Source: Bacteroidales bacterium | Lineage (GTDB): Bacteria; Bacteroidota; Bacteroidia; Bacteroidales; GCA-2748055 | DNA: 64,000 nucleotides | NCBI GenBank assembly: GCA_029210585.1 | Contig: JARGFP010000024.1 | Location: 1-64,000, forward strand | Direction of reading: 5' to 3' | Part shown: in pieces, positions 45,478 through 54,422 of the stretch | Position numbering within the stretch: position 1 is the stretch's first letter | How the letters are laid out: each line of letters opens with the position of its first letter | The notes under the pieces: model-generated | What the model was told of the DNA's origin: nothing | Seen by the model: only the letters and a program-made list of their open reading frames with translations | The model's database searches: none | Translations under genes and position numbers: made by a program

Positions 45478-47007
45478 ATGAGAAACATATCACTTCTGAG
45501 TATAATTCTCGCGACGGTCATTGTTGCCTCCTGTTCCAGGAAGGCTCCCGAGACCGTACACAACATCCCTGACCACGCCTTCCTGGTTGCTTCGATGCAT
45601 CCGAAGCAGATCTATGAAAAAGGACAGATCGGCACCATGGAGGGCCTGATCGGAAAACTGGACCACCCGGTTATGCGGCAAATTGCAAAGGATCCTGCCG
45701 CATCAGGCCTTGATATAGGTGAATATTTGTTTATGTTCGTCTATTTCATGGATGATGAGCCCATGTTCGGCACCACGGCAGTCATGAAAGACGCTTCGAA
45801 ATTTACCGCCATGGTGCAACAGCTGGCAAATGAAGAAAACCTGGAAATCATAGAACACAAAGGATATTCCATGATCACCCCGCCAGGTGAGAATGCCGCA
45901 ATGGCATGGAATGAAAAACAACTGATCTTCCTTGCATCCCCGACCCTTGTTTTTTCCGCGGAGAAGTGGCAGTCAGAATTGATCAGCCTCTACGACCTTC
46001 CCCGCGAGGAAGCTGTTACCAGCATCGTTGATTTCAATGACTTTACAAAAAACATGGAGGACATGAATGTCTGGTTCACGGGTGATGAATTGCAAAAGAT
46101 ACTTGGAAAGTCAGGTATGGCAAAAGGATTGGACATGCAACTTCCCATGGATCTGAAGAACAATTATGGCCGTTTCTTCGTGGAATTCGCCGACGGAGCC
46201 ATGTACGTACATTCTGATACACATTTCAGTGACGAGGTAACCAAGGCTACCGAAACCTTCCTGGTGGCAAAAGATGAATTGAACGAGGACCTGGTGGAGC
46301 TGGCTCCGGGAAACGACCTGCTCATGGCCATGGCGTTTTCGGTGGATCTGGATAAACTGACCCGCCTGATGAAAAATTTCTCCCCTCCTGAAATAGATTC
46401 ACTCTCGGGCCAGGTGGAAAAAATGACAGGTATTCCCGGCAACGAAATCCTGGAAGCACTTAACGGGGATTTCGTGATCGCAGTGAATGGCGCTTCTGAA
46501 GGGAATCCCATCCCGGTTGAAATAATGATCGGAATCGGCCTGGATGACAAAACGCTCCAGGATAAGATGATGGGCACAGTAGGAAACATGGCCGCAGTGG
46601 AACAGGAAGGTGACTTTTTCATGATCAATGCCAACGGCATGGAACTGTATAGCGGGATCGTCAACGACATATGGGTCATCACGAACACCCCTGGTTACAA
46701 GGATGCGGTCACCGGCAAAGGACTGGACAAGACACTCGGTGATTCAAAATTCAACGATTTTGCCGATGGCTCCATGGGCATGTACATGAACCTGGATCTG
46801 TCCTCCTATCCTGATGCACTGAAGGGAATGGCCAGCCAGGGAGGATCGCTGGGTCCGGTTAAAATGATCACTGAATCCTTTTCCTATGTGGGCGTGGAAG
46901 CCTCCAACAAGGAGAGCGATATGACCCTGGTCACCATGCATGAAAACGAAAACAGCTTGTATACCTTGCTGCAGATGCTCGAGAGAACCGGCAGCCTGCA
47001 CCGTTGA
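45478..47007 (+). CDS. DUF4836-family lipoprotein
   Basis: The 509-residue protein has a lipoprotein signal (ILATVIVASCSRK; lipid-anchored Cys19) and a two-part beta-rich body (IPDHAFLVASMHPKQIYEKG, GYSMITPPGENAAMAWNEKQ) of the DUF4836 kind seen in Bacteroidetes. Its function is unknown. It ends 8 bp before the start of the ABC ATPase gene, and a permease follows, so the three may form a lipoprotein-ABC module. Internal sequence is plain, with no repeat or catalytic motif. Confidence 0.82.
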   Translation: MRNISLLSIILATVIVASCSRKAPETVHNIPDHAFLVASMHPKQIYEKGQIGTMEGLIGKLDHPVMRQIAKDPAASGLDIGEYLFMFVYFMDDEPMFGTTAVMKDASKFTAMVQQLANEENLEIIEHKGYSMITPPGENAAMAWNEKQLIFLASPTLVFSAEKWQSELISLYDLPREEAVTSIVDFNDFTKNMEDMNVWFTGDELQKILGKSGMAKGLDMQLPMDLKNNYGRFFVEFADGAMYVHSDTHFSDEVTKATETFLVAKDELNEDLVELAPGNDLLMAMAFSVDLDKLTRLMKNFSPPEIDSLSGQVEKMTGIPGNEILEALNGDFVIAVNGASEGNPIPVEIMIGIGLDDKTLQDKMMGTVGNMAAVEQEGDFFMINANGMELYSGIVNDIWVITNTPGYKDAVTGKGLDKTLGDSKFNDFADGSMGMYMNLDLSSYPDALKGMASQGGSLGPVKMITESFSYVGVEASNKESDMTLVTMHENENSLYTLLQMLERTGSLHR

Positions 47008-47015
47008 TCCAATGT

Positions 47016-47657
47016 ATGACCTACCGATTTGAATACCTTATCCCGCTTCCCATGAAGGAGGTTCCCACCAAAGGATCCTCGATCTGGGAAGCGGCATCAT
47101 TCAGCTTCAGCCAGGAAAACAGCTACCTCGTTGAAGCTCCTTCGGGAAAGGGAAAAACATCCCTCCTTTCCATCATGTACGGTCTGAGAAAGGATTATTC
47201 AGGGAAACTGTTCATCGATAACCGGGACAGCCGGAACATCGGTTCTGCCGAATGGTCTGCCATGCGTAAGAAGCAACTGGCCTATATCTTCCAGGGACTG
47301 GAACTGTTTGATGACATGAGTGCATGGGACAATATCATGCTGAAGAACCATATCACCAGGCACAAAACACAACAACAGGTCCGCAACATGGCCGCTCAGC
47401 TGAACATTGAACCATTCCTGCAGAAGCACTGCGGAATCCTCTCTTTCGGTCAGCGGCAGCGCGTGGCAATCATCCGCGCTTTGTGCCAGCCCTTCAATTT
47501 CCTCTTTGCCGATGAATGCTTCAGTCACATCGACAAGCAGAACAGTGCTGTTGCGATGGAACTGATCAGGGAAGAATGCCGGGCAGGGGGAGCAGGGCTG
47601 ATCCTGACCTCGCTGGGCAACAACGGTCATGATGTGGATATTACCCTGCGCCTGTGA
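47016..47657 (+). CDS. ABC transporter ATPase (LolD/MacB-like), with degenerate catalytic motifs
   Basis: The 213-residue protein has a Walker A (VEAPSGKGKTSLLSIMYG), a Q-loop (AYIFQGLELFDDM), a signature LSFGQRQRVAIIRAL (usual LSGGQ is LSFGQ), a Walker B (NFLFADECFSHID; DEC for DEP) and D-loop. At the H-loop the text reads LILTSLGNNGHD, so the switch His seems to be missing. It may hydrolyse ATP slowly or serve a mechanotransmission role. The start ATG follows the DUF4836 stop by 8 bp; a TTG upstream would overlap. It is paired with the permease gene 31 bp downstream. Confidence 0.85.
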   Translation: MTYRFEYLIPLPMKEVPTKGSSIWEAASFSFSQENSYLVEAPSGKGKTSLLSIMYGLRKDYSGKLFIDNRDSRNIGSAEWSAMRKKQLAYIFQGLELFDDMSAWDNIMLKNHITRHKTQQQVRNMAAQLNIEPFLQKHCGILSFGQRQRVAIIRALCQPFNFLFADECFSHIDKQNSAVAMELIREECRAGGAGLILTSLGNNGHDVDITLRL

Positions 47658-47688
47658 ACCCCTCATTTATACACGCACAAAGAAGTAG

Positions 47689-48882
47689 ATGAAATACCTT
47701 TTTCAGATATTGTGGAAAGATCAGAGCAGGTGGCACCTGCTATGGGCGGTGCTCGGAACCATTGCCGGGTTCGTACTGTTGCTCACCGGTATCCATTTCT
47801 ATGAAAACATGAACAAGGTGCTGAGAGAAAACGAGGACCTGCTGGATCCGGAATATATTATTGTCAACAAGGAGGTGGGTATCGGCCAGACCCTGGGCCT
47901 TGGCAATGGCGGATTTTCTGAAGAAGAAATCGCCGAGATCAGACAGCAGCCATTTGCGGAACAGGTGGCGCCCTTTATCTCCAACGAATTCCCGATCAGC
48001 GCCTACACCAGGAGCCGGCAATTCCCGAATTTTTCCACGGAACTCTTCTTTGAGGCAGTACCTGATGCCTTTGTCGATGTCAGGTCCGACGACTGGGGAT
48101 GGGAAGCCGGCAAAGACCACATCCCGGTGATCCTGCCACAGGATTACCTCAACCTGTACAATTTTGGTTTCTCGCAGAGCCAGGGACTCCCCCAGATTCC
48201 CAAGGAAATGATCGGAATGCTGCAATTCAGCGTGGTACTGAAAGGGGCAACCGAAAAAGCCACCTACCCCGGCAGGATCAGCGGTTTCAGCAACCGGATC
48301 AACTCCATCCTTGTGCCCTATGACTTTCTTACCTGGGCCAATGAAAAATTCGGATACCTTGAACAACCCAGGCCATCCCGGATCATCCTCGTTTCACCGG
48401 ACCCGACCGATCCGGAAATCATCCGGTTCATTGATGAAAAGGGATACGACACGATCAGGGAAAAGCTGAAAAGCAGCCGGCTGAATATTATCCTTAAATT
48501 CGTGCTCAGTTTCCTGGTACTGATCGCCGGTATCATCATCGGACTCGCATTCCTGATCTTCCTGCTCAGTCTTCAGCTCATGATCAGCCGGTCCTCTGAG
48601 AAAATCCGAAGGCTCAATAAACTCGGATATCACCATACCGAAATCAGCAGGCCCTATATCATCGTCCTGTTCACCCTGCTGTTCATTGTCACCGCCATGG
48701 CCCTGGCGATCAGTGCCATTATTTCCGGCAAAATGGCGGCGATGGCTGCGGAATGGAATATGGAGGTGGGCGCTTCATTATCGGGGACCATCTACCTGGT
48801 ATCCATCGGCCTGGTTGTCGTGTTATTCGTGCTGAATACATTCTCCATCTATCTGGGCACAAAAAAGCTGTGTAAGGAATAG
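47689..48882 (+). CDS. FtsX/MacB-type ABC permease
   Basis: The 397-residue protein has one N-terminal helix (LLWAVLGTIAGFVLLLTGIH) and a long extracytoplasmic domain (about 40-265). Three C-terminal helices follow (LSFLVLIAGIIIGLAFLIFL, then ALAISAIISGKMAAMAAEW and IYLVSIGLVVVLFVLNTF). This is the FtsX/MacB/LolCE topology. Such permeases move lipoproteins or transmit force rather than import solutes. Together with the ATPase and the DUF4836 lipoprotein it probably forms one complex in the envelope. No frame problems were seen. Confidence 0.85.
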   Translation: MKYLFQILWKDQSRWHLLWAVLGTIAGFVLLLTGIHFYENMNKVLRENEDLLDPEYIIVNKEVGIGQTLGLGNGGFSEEEIAEIRQQPFAEQVAPFISNEFPISAYTRSRQFPNFSTELFFEAVPDAFVDVRSDDWGWEAGKDHIPVILPQDYLNLYNFGFSQSQGLPQIPKEMIGMLQFSVVLKGATEKATYPGRISGFSNRINSILVPYDFLTWANEKFGYLEQPRPSRIILVSPDPTDPEIIRFIDEKGYDTIREKLKSSRLNIILKFVLSFLVLIAGIIIGLAFLIFLLSLQLMISRSSEKIRRLNKLGYHHTEISRPYIIVLFTLLFIVTAMALAISAIISGKMAAMAAEWNMEVGASLSGTIYLVSIGLVVVLFVLNTFSIYLGTKKLCKE

Positions 48883-48935
48883 AGTATTAAGGCGATAATT
48901 ATGGTCTTTTTTTTTTTAATATTCGAAATATTGAT

Positions 48936-48943
48936 TATTTTTG
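48936..48943 (+). promoter_or_regulatory. rpsT promoter -7 element
   Basis: TATTTTTG matches the TAnnTTTG consensus; a long T run around 48907-48917 lies at the -33 distance. The rpsT start is 51 bp downstream. Confidence 0.55.
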
Positions 48944-48994
48944 CAAGCCCAAAACAAGAACAGGAAATAGTAAAAGACATAATATAAGATCAAA

Positions 48995-49249
48995 ATGGCA
49001 AACCATTTATCAGCAAAAAAGAGGATCAGGCAGGCGGAATCACGCAAGTTACGTAACAAATACCAGGCCCGGACAATGCGTAATGCAGTAAAAAACCTGA
49101 AAAATACTACCGCCAAGGCCGAGGCGGCAGAATTGTATCCGAAGATTGTTTCCATGCTGGATAAACTCGCAAAGACCAACGTGATTCACAAAAACAAGGC
49201 TTCCAACCTCAAATCGAAGCTTGCAAAGCACGTGGAAAGCCTTTCATAA
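48995..49249 (+). CDS. rpsT: Small ribosomal subunit protein S20
   Basis: The 84-residue basic helical protein starts [20 protein letters not shown], the S20 signature. It continues with [10 protein letters not shown] and ends [18 protein letters not shown]. It binds 16S rRNA in the body of the 30S subunit. It has its own promoter and a strong terminator, so it is transcribed alone. Length is normal for Bacteroidetes S20. Confidence 0.97.
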   Translation: MANHLSAKKRIRQAESRKLRNKYQARTMRNAVKNLKNTTAKAEAAELYPKIVSMLDKLAKTNVIHKNKASNLKSKLAKHVESLS

Positions 49250-49274
49250 GCTTATCATATCCTACTATATATTC

Positions 49275-49307
49275 AAGCCTTCCGGTTCATTCCGGGAGGC
49301 TTTTTTA
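49275..49307 (+). terminator. Rho-independent terminator of rpsT
   Basis: An 11-bp stem (AAGCCTTCCGG / CCGGGAGGCTT, one G-T wobble, 6-base loop) runs into TTTTTT. It begins 26 bp after the rpsT stop. Confidence 0.9.
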
Positions 49308-49356
49308 TTTTCGTGCGATTTTTCACCGGCTCATCATATTAACCAAGAAAACAGCG

Positions 49357-50055
49357 ATGAGCACATATCAAAATACTACAATCAAAGACTGGTCGGTGGA
49401 GGACCGTCCCCGCGAAAAACTACTCAAATCGGGGGTGCAATCCCTGTCGAATGCTGAGCTGCTGGCATTGATAATTGGCAGTGGAACGCGGGAAAACAAT
49501 GCAGTGGACCTTGCCAGGAACATACTGGCATCGGTCAGGAATAACCTGTACGAACTGGGAAAACTGAAGACAGAAGAACTCATTGAAATCAGGGGAATCG
49601 GGCTGGCCCGGGCCATCACATTGCAGGCTGCACTCGAACTGGGGACCCGGAGGAACGGCAGCTATGGGGAAGAAAAAATACTGATCAGCAACTCCGGGTC
49701 TGCCTATGAGCTCTTGTATCCCATCATCGGGGAACTGGACCACGAAGAGTTCTGGATCATCATCCTCAACCGGGCGCACAGGGTGCTGAAAACTGAAAAG
49801 ATCAGCCAGGGCGGCCTGACCGGCACGGTGATCGACACACGCATGATCCTCAAACACGCGCTGGACAAACGTGCCACTTCCATCATCATCTCCCACAACC
49901 ACCCCTCCGGGAACAAAACCCCCAGTGAAGCAGATATCAGCATTACAAAGAAAATAAAGAGTGCTGCCGAAATCATGGATATCATGGTGCTGGATCACAT
50001 TATCGTTGCCGGAAAAACATATTTCAGCTTTGCCGATGAGGGCATCATGACCTGA
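49357..50055 (+). CDS. radC: RadC-family JAMM/MPN domain protein
   Basis: The 232-residue protein has an N-terminal helix-hairpin-helix (TEELIEIRGIGLARAITLQA, about 68-88) and a C-terminal JAMM metalloprotease-like domain with SHNHPSGNKTPSEADI. There the H-x-H and S-x2-D give a full zinc-binding motif. RadC proteins are widespread. The original DNA repair link is doubtful, and a peptidase or DNA-associated role is still uncertain. Length is normal. It converges on folK with 3 bp between. Confidence 0.93.
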   Translation: MSTYQNTTIKDWSVEDRPREKLLKSGVQSLSNAELLALIIGSGTRENNAVDLARNILASVRNNLYELGKLKTEELIEIRGIGLARAITLQAALELGTRRNGSYGEEKILISNSGSAYELLYPIIGELDHEEFWIIILNRAHRVLKTEKISQGGLTGTVIDTRMILKHALDKRATSIIISHNHPSGNKTPSEADISITKKIKSAAEIMDIMVLDHIIVAGKTYFSFADEGIMT

Positions 50056-50058
50056 TAA

Positions 50059-50562
50059 TCAGGAGATGATCTTTTCGATCCTGGAGGTGTCTGTGCATCT
50101 TTCCAACATCTCATCGACGGTAAGGCCGGTGACCGGGTGTTCCTTGCCGGCTGCAATCTCTTGTAATGGCAGCAAGACAAATTTGCGCGTCTCCATCCGG
50201 GGATGCGGAACCTGGAGGTGTTCAGATTGAATGACCAGGTCATCATAGAACAGGATATCCAGGTCGATGACCCGGTCGGTATATCCCCTGCCATTCCGAT
50301 TCCTGCCCATCTTTCTTTCGATCCCCAGGATCAACTGCAAAAGTGAACCGGGCGGTAAAGTGGTTTCCATGTGGAGGCACTGGTTGAAAAACATATGGTC
50401 ACTCTCGAATCCCCAGGCACTACTTTCATAAATCCCGGAAACACGGAGTATTTTTCCGCAGGTGTCGGCCATGTGCGTGCGTGCCAGCGCCAGTTGCGCC
50501 GCCCTGTCACCGAGGTTCGATCCCAGGCTGATCCAGATCTGATGAACAAGTTTATCGGTCAT
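50059..50562 (-). CDS. folK: 2-amino-4-hydroxy-6-hydroxymethyldihydropteridine pyrophosphokinase
   Basis: The 167-residue protein has WISLGSNLGDRAAQLALA, ESSAWGFESDHMFFNQ and the metal motif RGYTDRVIDLDILFYDD. HPRMETRKFVLLPLQEIA follows, all typical of HPPK. It transfers pyrophosphate from ATP to the pterin alcohol in folate synthesis. It is monocistronic, divergent from sppA, with 151 bp between. The upstream gap is AT-rich and could hold both promoters. Confidence 0.95.
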   Translation of the reverse strand: MTDKLVHQIWISLGSNLGDRAAQLALARTHMADTCGKILRVSGIYESSAWGFESDHMFFNQCLHMETTLPPGSLLQLILGIERKMGRNRNGRGYTDRVIDLDILFYDDLVIQSEHLQVPHPRMETRKFVLLPLQEIAAGKEHPVTGLTVDEMLERCTDTSRIEKIIS

Positions 50563-50713
50563 TTTGTTGTTGCAAAAGTAATTACAAACATCGAAATGTA
50601 CCGGAAATCAGCAAATTTTTCAGCAAGGTTTCATTTCAGCCCGATTTTTACTAATTTAGTGCTTCCGTTTTTTTACGTAAAGTTTTCTATTACAAATAAT
50701 TAATTCAATAAAA

Positions 50714-52474
50714 ATGAAAAGCTTCCTGAAGTATATGCTGGCAACCATCGCCGGTATCCTGATCCTCAACTTCCTGGGATTCATTATCTTATTTGCTATT
50801 ATCGGTGCGATGACCAAAGACACGGAACCCACCGTGCTTGAAAACTCTGTCCTGGTGGCAAAATTCAATACCCCCATCCTCGACCGGGCCAATGATTACC
50901 CGTTCAGTCAGTTCGACATGGGAATGCTGAACATGGAAGCAATAATGGGTCTTGACCAGATACTGGAAGATATCGGGAAAGCCGCCATCGACGATGACAT
51001 TTCAGGAATCTTCCTGAGGTTGTCTGCCATACCTGCCAGCATGGCAACAGTGGAGGAGATCAGGGATGCACTGGTGGATTTCAGGGAAAGCGGAAAATAT
51101 GTGATTGCTCATGCTGACATGTATACACAGAAGTCCTATTACCTGGCCACAGCTGCGGACAAGATTTACCTGACCCCAACGGGTGACCTGGATTTCAAGG
51201 GGCTGCAGGCTAAAGTGCTGTTGTTTAAAAGGGCGCTTGACAAGGCTGGTGTGGATATGCAGGTGATCAGGCATGGTGCCTTCAAGAGTGCCGTTGAACC
51301 TTTCCTGACCGATGAGATCAGTGATGCCAACCGCGAACAACTGGATGCCATGATCAGTTCGGTATGGAATAAAATGATCACCGAGATCTCCCTGGCAAGG
51401 GGTATTTCAGAGGAGGACCTTAACACTTACGCAAACCAAATGACTGTAACGTTCGATCACCAGGCCCTGGAGAAAAAGATGATCGACGGTTTAAAGTATT
51501 ATGATGAAGTTCTGGATGAGATGAGAGAACTTACGGATACCGATGAAGATGATGATATCCCTACCATCACACTTTCAAAATACAAGGATGTTACAGTGGA
51601 TAAAGACAAAGAGGCAACGAGCAACAAGGTGGCAGTGGTCTATGCCATGGGAAATATTGTGACCGGAGATGCTGGTGAAGGCACCATCGGATCCGACCGG
51701 ATTGCCAAAGCGATCAGAAAGGCCCGTGAAGACGACAAAGTAAAGGCCATCGTCCTTCGGGTGAACTCCGGCGGAGGCAGTGCACTCGCTTCCGAGGTGA
51801 TCTACAGGGAGGTAAAACTGGCTGCAGAAGTTAAGCCTGTCGTCGCTTCACTGGGAGATGTGGCGGCATCCGGAGGGTATTATATTGTTTGCCCGGCCGA
51901 CACCATCGTTGCAAGTGAAACCACCATTACAGGTTCCATTGGCGTGTTTGGACTGATTCCCAACTTCAAGGAACTGATGAACGAAAAAATCGGGATCACC
52001 ACCGGGGTCGTGAAAACAAATAAATATGCCGATATCATGTCTGTCTCCCGTCCCCTGACCGAAGACGAAAGGGCGATGATCCAGGACTACGTGGATGATA
52101 CCTATACAACTTTTGTCAACCATGTTGCAGAAGGCAGGGCCATGACCTTCGAAGAAGTGGATGACATTGGAAGCGGTCGCGTATGGTCGGGTGTAAATGC
52201 CATGGAAATCGGGCTGATCGATGTGTATGGCGGACTGGAGAAATCCATTGAGATCGCAGCAGAGATGGCCGGCCTGGAAAATTACAGGGTTACTTCACTG
52301 CCGTATCTTGAAGATCCTTTCACCATGCTGATGAAACAATTTTACGGGGAAGCAAAAACGCGGATCATCAGGGGTGAACTGGGAAATTCCTACGAACTCT
52401 ACAAAAAAGCGGAAGAGATCAGTAACATGCAGGGACTGCAGGCAATCATGCCTTATTCAATTGACATATACTGA
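50714..52474 (+). CDS. sppA: Signal peptide peptidase SppA, 67K type
   Basis: The 586-residue membrane-bound serine protease has an N-terminal anchor (IAGILILNFLGFIILFAIIG) and two S49 halves. HGAFKSAVEPFLTDE gives the catalytic Lys (about 197) of the first half, and SLGDVAASGGYYIVCPAD holds the nucleophile Ser (about 392) of the second. VVYAMGNIVTGDAGEGTIGS and TTITGSIGVFGLIPN are conserved. It degrades cleaved signal peptides and helps envelope protein turnover. Length matches E. coli SppA. It lies 70 bp before lpxK and is probably in the same operon. Confidence 0.95.
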   Translation: MKSFLKYMLATIAGILILNFLGFIILFAIIGAMTKDTEPTVLENSVLVAKFNTPILDRANDYPFSQFDMGMLNMEAIMGLDQILEDIGKAAIDDDISGIFLRLSAIPASMATVEEIRDALVDFRESGKYVIAHADMYTQKSYYLATAADKIYLTPTGDLDFKGLQAKVLLFKRALDKAGVDMQVIRHGAFKSAVEPFLTDEISDANREQLDAMISSVWNKMITEISLARGISEEDLNTYANQMTVTFDHQALEKKMIDGLKYYDEVLDEMRELTDTDEDDDIPTITLSKYKDVTVDKDKEATSNKVAVVYAMGNIVTGDAGEGTIGSDRIAKAIRKAREDDKVKAIVLRVNSGGGSALASEVIYREVKLAAEVKPVVASLGDVAASGGYYIVCPADTIVASETTITGSIGVFGLIPNFKELMNEKIGITTGVVKTNKYADIMSVSRPLTEDERAMIQDYVDDTYTTFVNHVAEGRAMTFEEVDDIGSGRVWSGVNAMEIGLIDVYGGLEKSIEIAAEMAGLENYRVTSLPYLEDPFTMLMKQFYGEAKTRIIRGELGNSYELYKKAEEISNMQGLQAIMPYSIDIY

Positions 52475-52543
52475 TCAGCGCTGATTAACCAGGGTAACCA
52501 GACAGGAATCAAATGCCTGCATTTGCATTCCTCATAAAAACCA

Positions 52544-53665
52544 ATGCGCAGAAGAAAGACAACATTTGCGAACATCCTCCTGTTCCCGTTCAGCTTGCTG
52601 TACGGGGCAGGTGTTGGTATCAGGAACCAGTTTTTTGAATGGGGATTCCTGCCTGTAGCTGAATTCCGGCTGCCTGTGATCTCTGTGGGAAATATTACGG
52701 TGGGCGGAACCGGGAAGACACCGCACATTGAATACCTGGCGGAATTGTTGAAGGAGGAGTTCAGCCTGGCCACATTGAGCCGGGGATATAAGCGAAAAAC
52801 ACGCCACTTCATGATCGCAGGTGCATCCTCTCCTGCCAGCCAGGTCGGCGACGAACCGCGCCAGCTGAAACAAAAATTTCCCGATATTACCGTAGCCGTG
52901 GACCGCAAAAGGGCCAGCGGGATCCGAAAGCTGCTGCAACTGGAAGAACAGATCGATGTGGTCCTGCTCGATGATGCCTTTCAGCACCGTTATGTCAAGC
53001 CTGGAAAATCCATTTTACTGATCGACTACCACAGGCCCGTTACAGAAGATTTCCTGTTACCGGCAGGACGACTCCGTGAACCTGCCGCTGCCCGGCACCG
53101 TGCCGACATTATACTGATCACCAAATCACCGGGACGGCTGAAACCGATCGAGATGCGGAACATGGTTAAAAGGCTTGGACTGGGTTTTCACCAGAACCTC
53201 TATTTCACTTCCATTGCGTACGACGGGATCAAGCCTGTATTTGAGATCAGCGAGGTGAGAAACGAACAATTTTTTAAGGAGAAAAAGGCCCCTGTGTTGC
53301 TCCTCACCGGAATTGCCAACCCGAGGCCGTTGCGAACCTTTGCAAGGCGGATCTCCACCAGGCTGCACGAGATCAGGTTTCCCGACCATCACAGGTACAA
53401 TGCACGTGATATTGATAAGATCAGTGCAAGGCTCGACGAGATCAATGATCCGGACACCCTTGTGCTTACCACTGAGAAAGATGCCATGCGCCTGCAGGAA
53501 ACCGATCTGCCGGAGCGTTTAAAAAACAACATCTATTATGTTCCCATCCGGGTTGTATTTCTGAACAATGACCAGGATGAATTCAATCAAATCATACGAA
53601 ATTATGTTAGAAGCAATAAACGAAACAACATCCTTCATCAGGAGCCAGACAAACCTGCAACCTGA
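52544..53665 (+). CDS. lpxK: Tetraacyldisaccharide 4'-kinase
   Basis: The 373-residue membrane-associated P-loop kinase carries SVGNITVGGTGKTPHIEYLA (Walker A) and ATLSRGYKRKTRHF. VLLDDAFQHRYVKPGKSILL (catalytic Asp pair) and LLPAGRLREPAAARHRADI follow. It phosphorylates the lipid A disaccharide at the 4' position. Its presence shows a standard LPS pathway. The start of the purine nucleoside phosphorylase gene lies inside the last 62 bp of this gene in another frame. Confidence 0.95.
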   Translation: MRRRKTTFANILLFPFSLLYGAGVGIRNQFFEWGFLPVAEFRLPVISVGNITVGGTGKTPHIEYLAELLKEEFSLATLSRGYKRKTRHFMIAGASSPASQVGDEPRQLKQKFPDITVAVDRKRASGIRKLLQLEEQIDVVLLDDAFQHRYVKPGKSILLIDYHRPVTEDFLLPAGRLREPAAARHRADIILITKSPGRLKPIEMRNMVKRLGLGFHQNLYFTSIAYDGIKPVFEISEVRNEQFFKEKKAPVLLLTGIANPRPLRTFARRISTRLHEIRFPDHHRYNARDIDKISARLDEINDPDTLVLTTEKDAMRLQETDLPERLKNNIYYVPIRVVFLNNDQDEFNQIIRNYVRSNKRNNILHQEPDKPAT

Positions 53666-54413
53666 GATCGCCATCATACTGGGCACCGGCCTGGGAAAGA
53701 TCGCAGATGAGATCAGGGCCGAAAAGGTCATCCCATATGAAAAAATACCCAATTTCCCGGTATCAACTGTAGAAGGGCACGACGGAAAACTGATCATCGG
53801 CACATACGCCGGCAAGGATGTAATCGTACTGAAAGGCCGGTTCCACTTTTATGAAGGATATACCATGGAGGAAGTCACCTTTCCCATACGGGTGCTGAAA
53901 TTCCTGGGTATTAAAAACCTCTTCATTTCCAATGCCGCGGGAGGCATGAACCCTGACTTTGAAGTGGGAGATGTGATGTTCATCAATGACCACATCAACC
54001 TGATGCCCAACCCGCTGATCGGAAAACATTTCCCGGAATTTGGCGACCGCTTCCCCGACATGAGTGAGGTATACAACAGGAAACTGGTCAGGAAGGCACT
54101 CGAATCATCCACCCGCCAACAGTTACGGGCACATAAGGGATGCTATGTGGGTGTTACAGGACCAACACTGGAGACCCCGAAGGAGTATGAGTATTTCAGG
54201 ATCATTGGTGGTGATGCAGTGGGAATGTCAACGGTACCCGAAGCGATCATTGCCCACCAGATGGGGATGACCATTTTTGCAGTATCGGTCATCACCGACC
54301 TGGGTGTACCCGGAAGAATAGAAAAAATCTCCCATGAAATCGTTCAGCAGGCTGCAGAGAAAGTAGCACCCAAACTTGTAAAGGTCATATCAGAGATCGT
54401 TGCAGGACTATAA
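53604..54413 (+). CDS. punA: Purine nucleoside phosphorylase, class I (trimeric)
   Basis: The 269-residue protein shows the ILGTGLGKIADEI phosphate loop, VEGHDGKL, FHFYEGY and FISNAAGGMNPDFEVGDVMF. GVTGPTLETPKEYEYFRIIG and DAVGMSTVPEAIIA complete the signature. It splits (deoxy)inosine and guanosine with phosphate. An ATG twelve codons upstream is possible, but the ATG chosen gives the usual short N-terminus. It overlaps lpxK by 62 bp. Family length is normal. Confidence 0.93.
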   Translation: MLEAINETTSFIRSQTNLQPEIAIILGTGLGKIADEIRAEKVIPYEKIPNFPVSTVEGHDGKLIIGTYAGKDVIVLKGRFHFYEGYTMEEVTFPIRVLKFLGIKNLFISNAAGGMNPDFEVGDVMFINDHINLMPNPLIGKHFPEFGDRFPDMSEVYNRKLVRKALESSTRQQLRAHKGCYVGVTGPTLETPKEYEYFRIIGGDAVGMSTVPEAIIAHQMGMTIFAVSVITDLGVPGRIEKISHEIVQQAAEKVAPKLVKVISEIVAGL

Positions 54414-54422
54414 TACCGGCAG

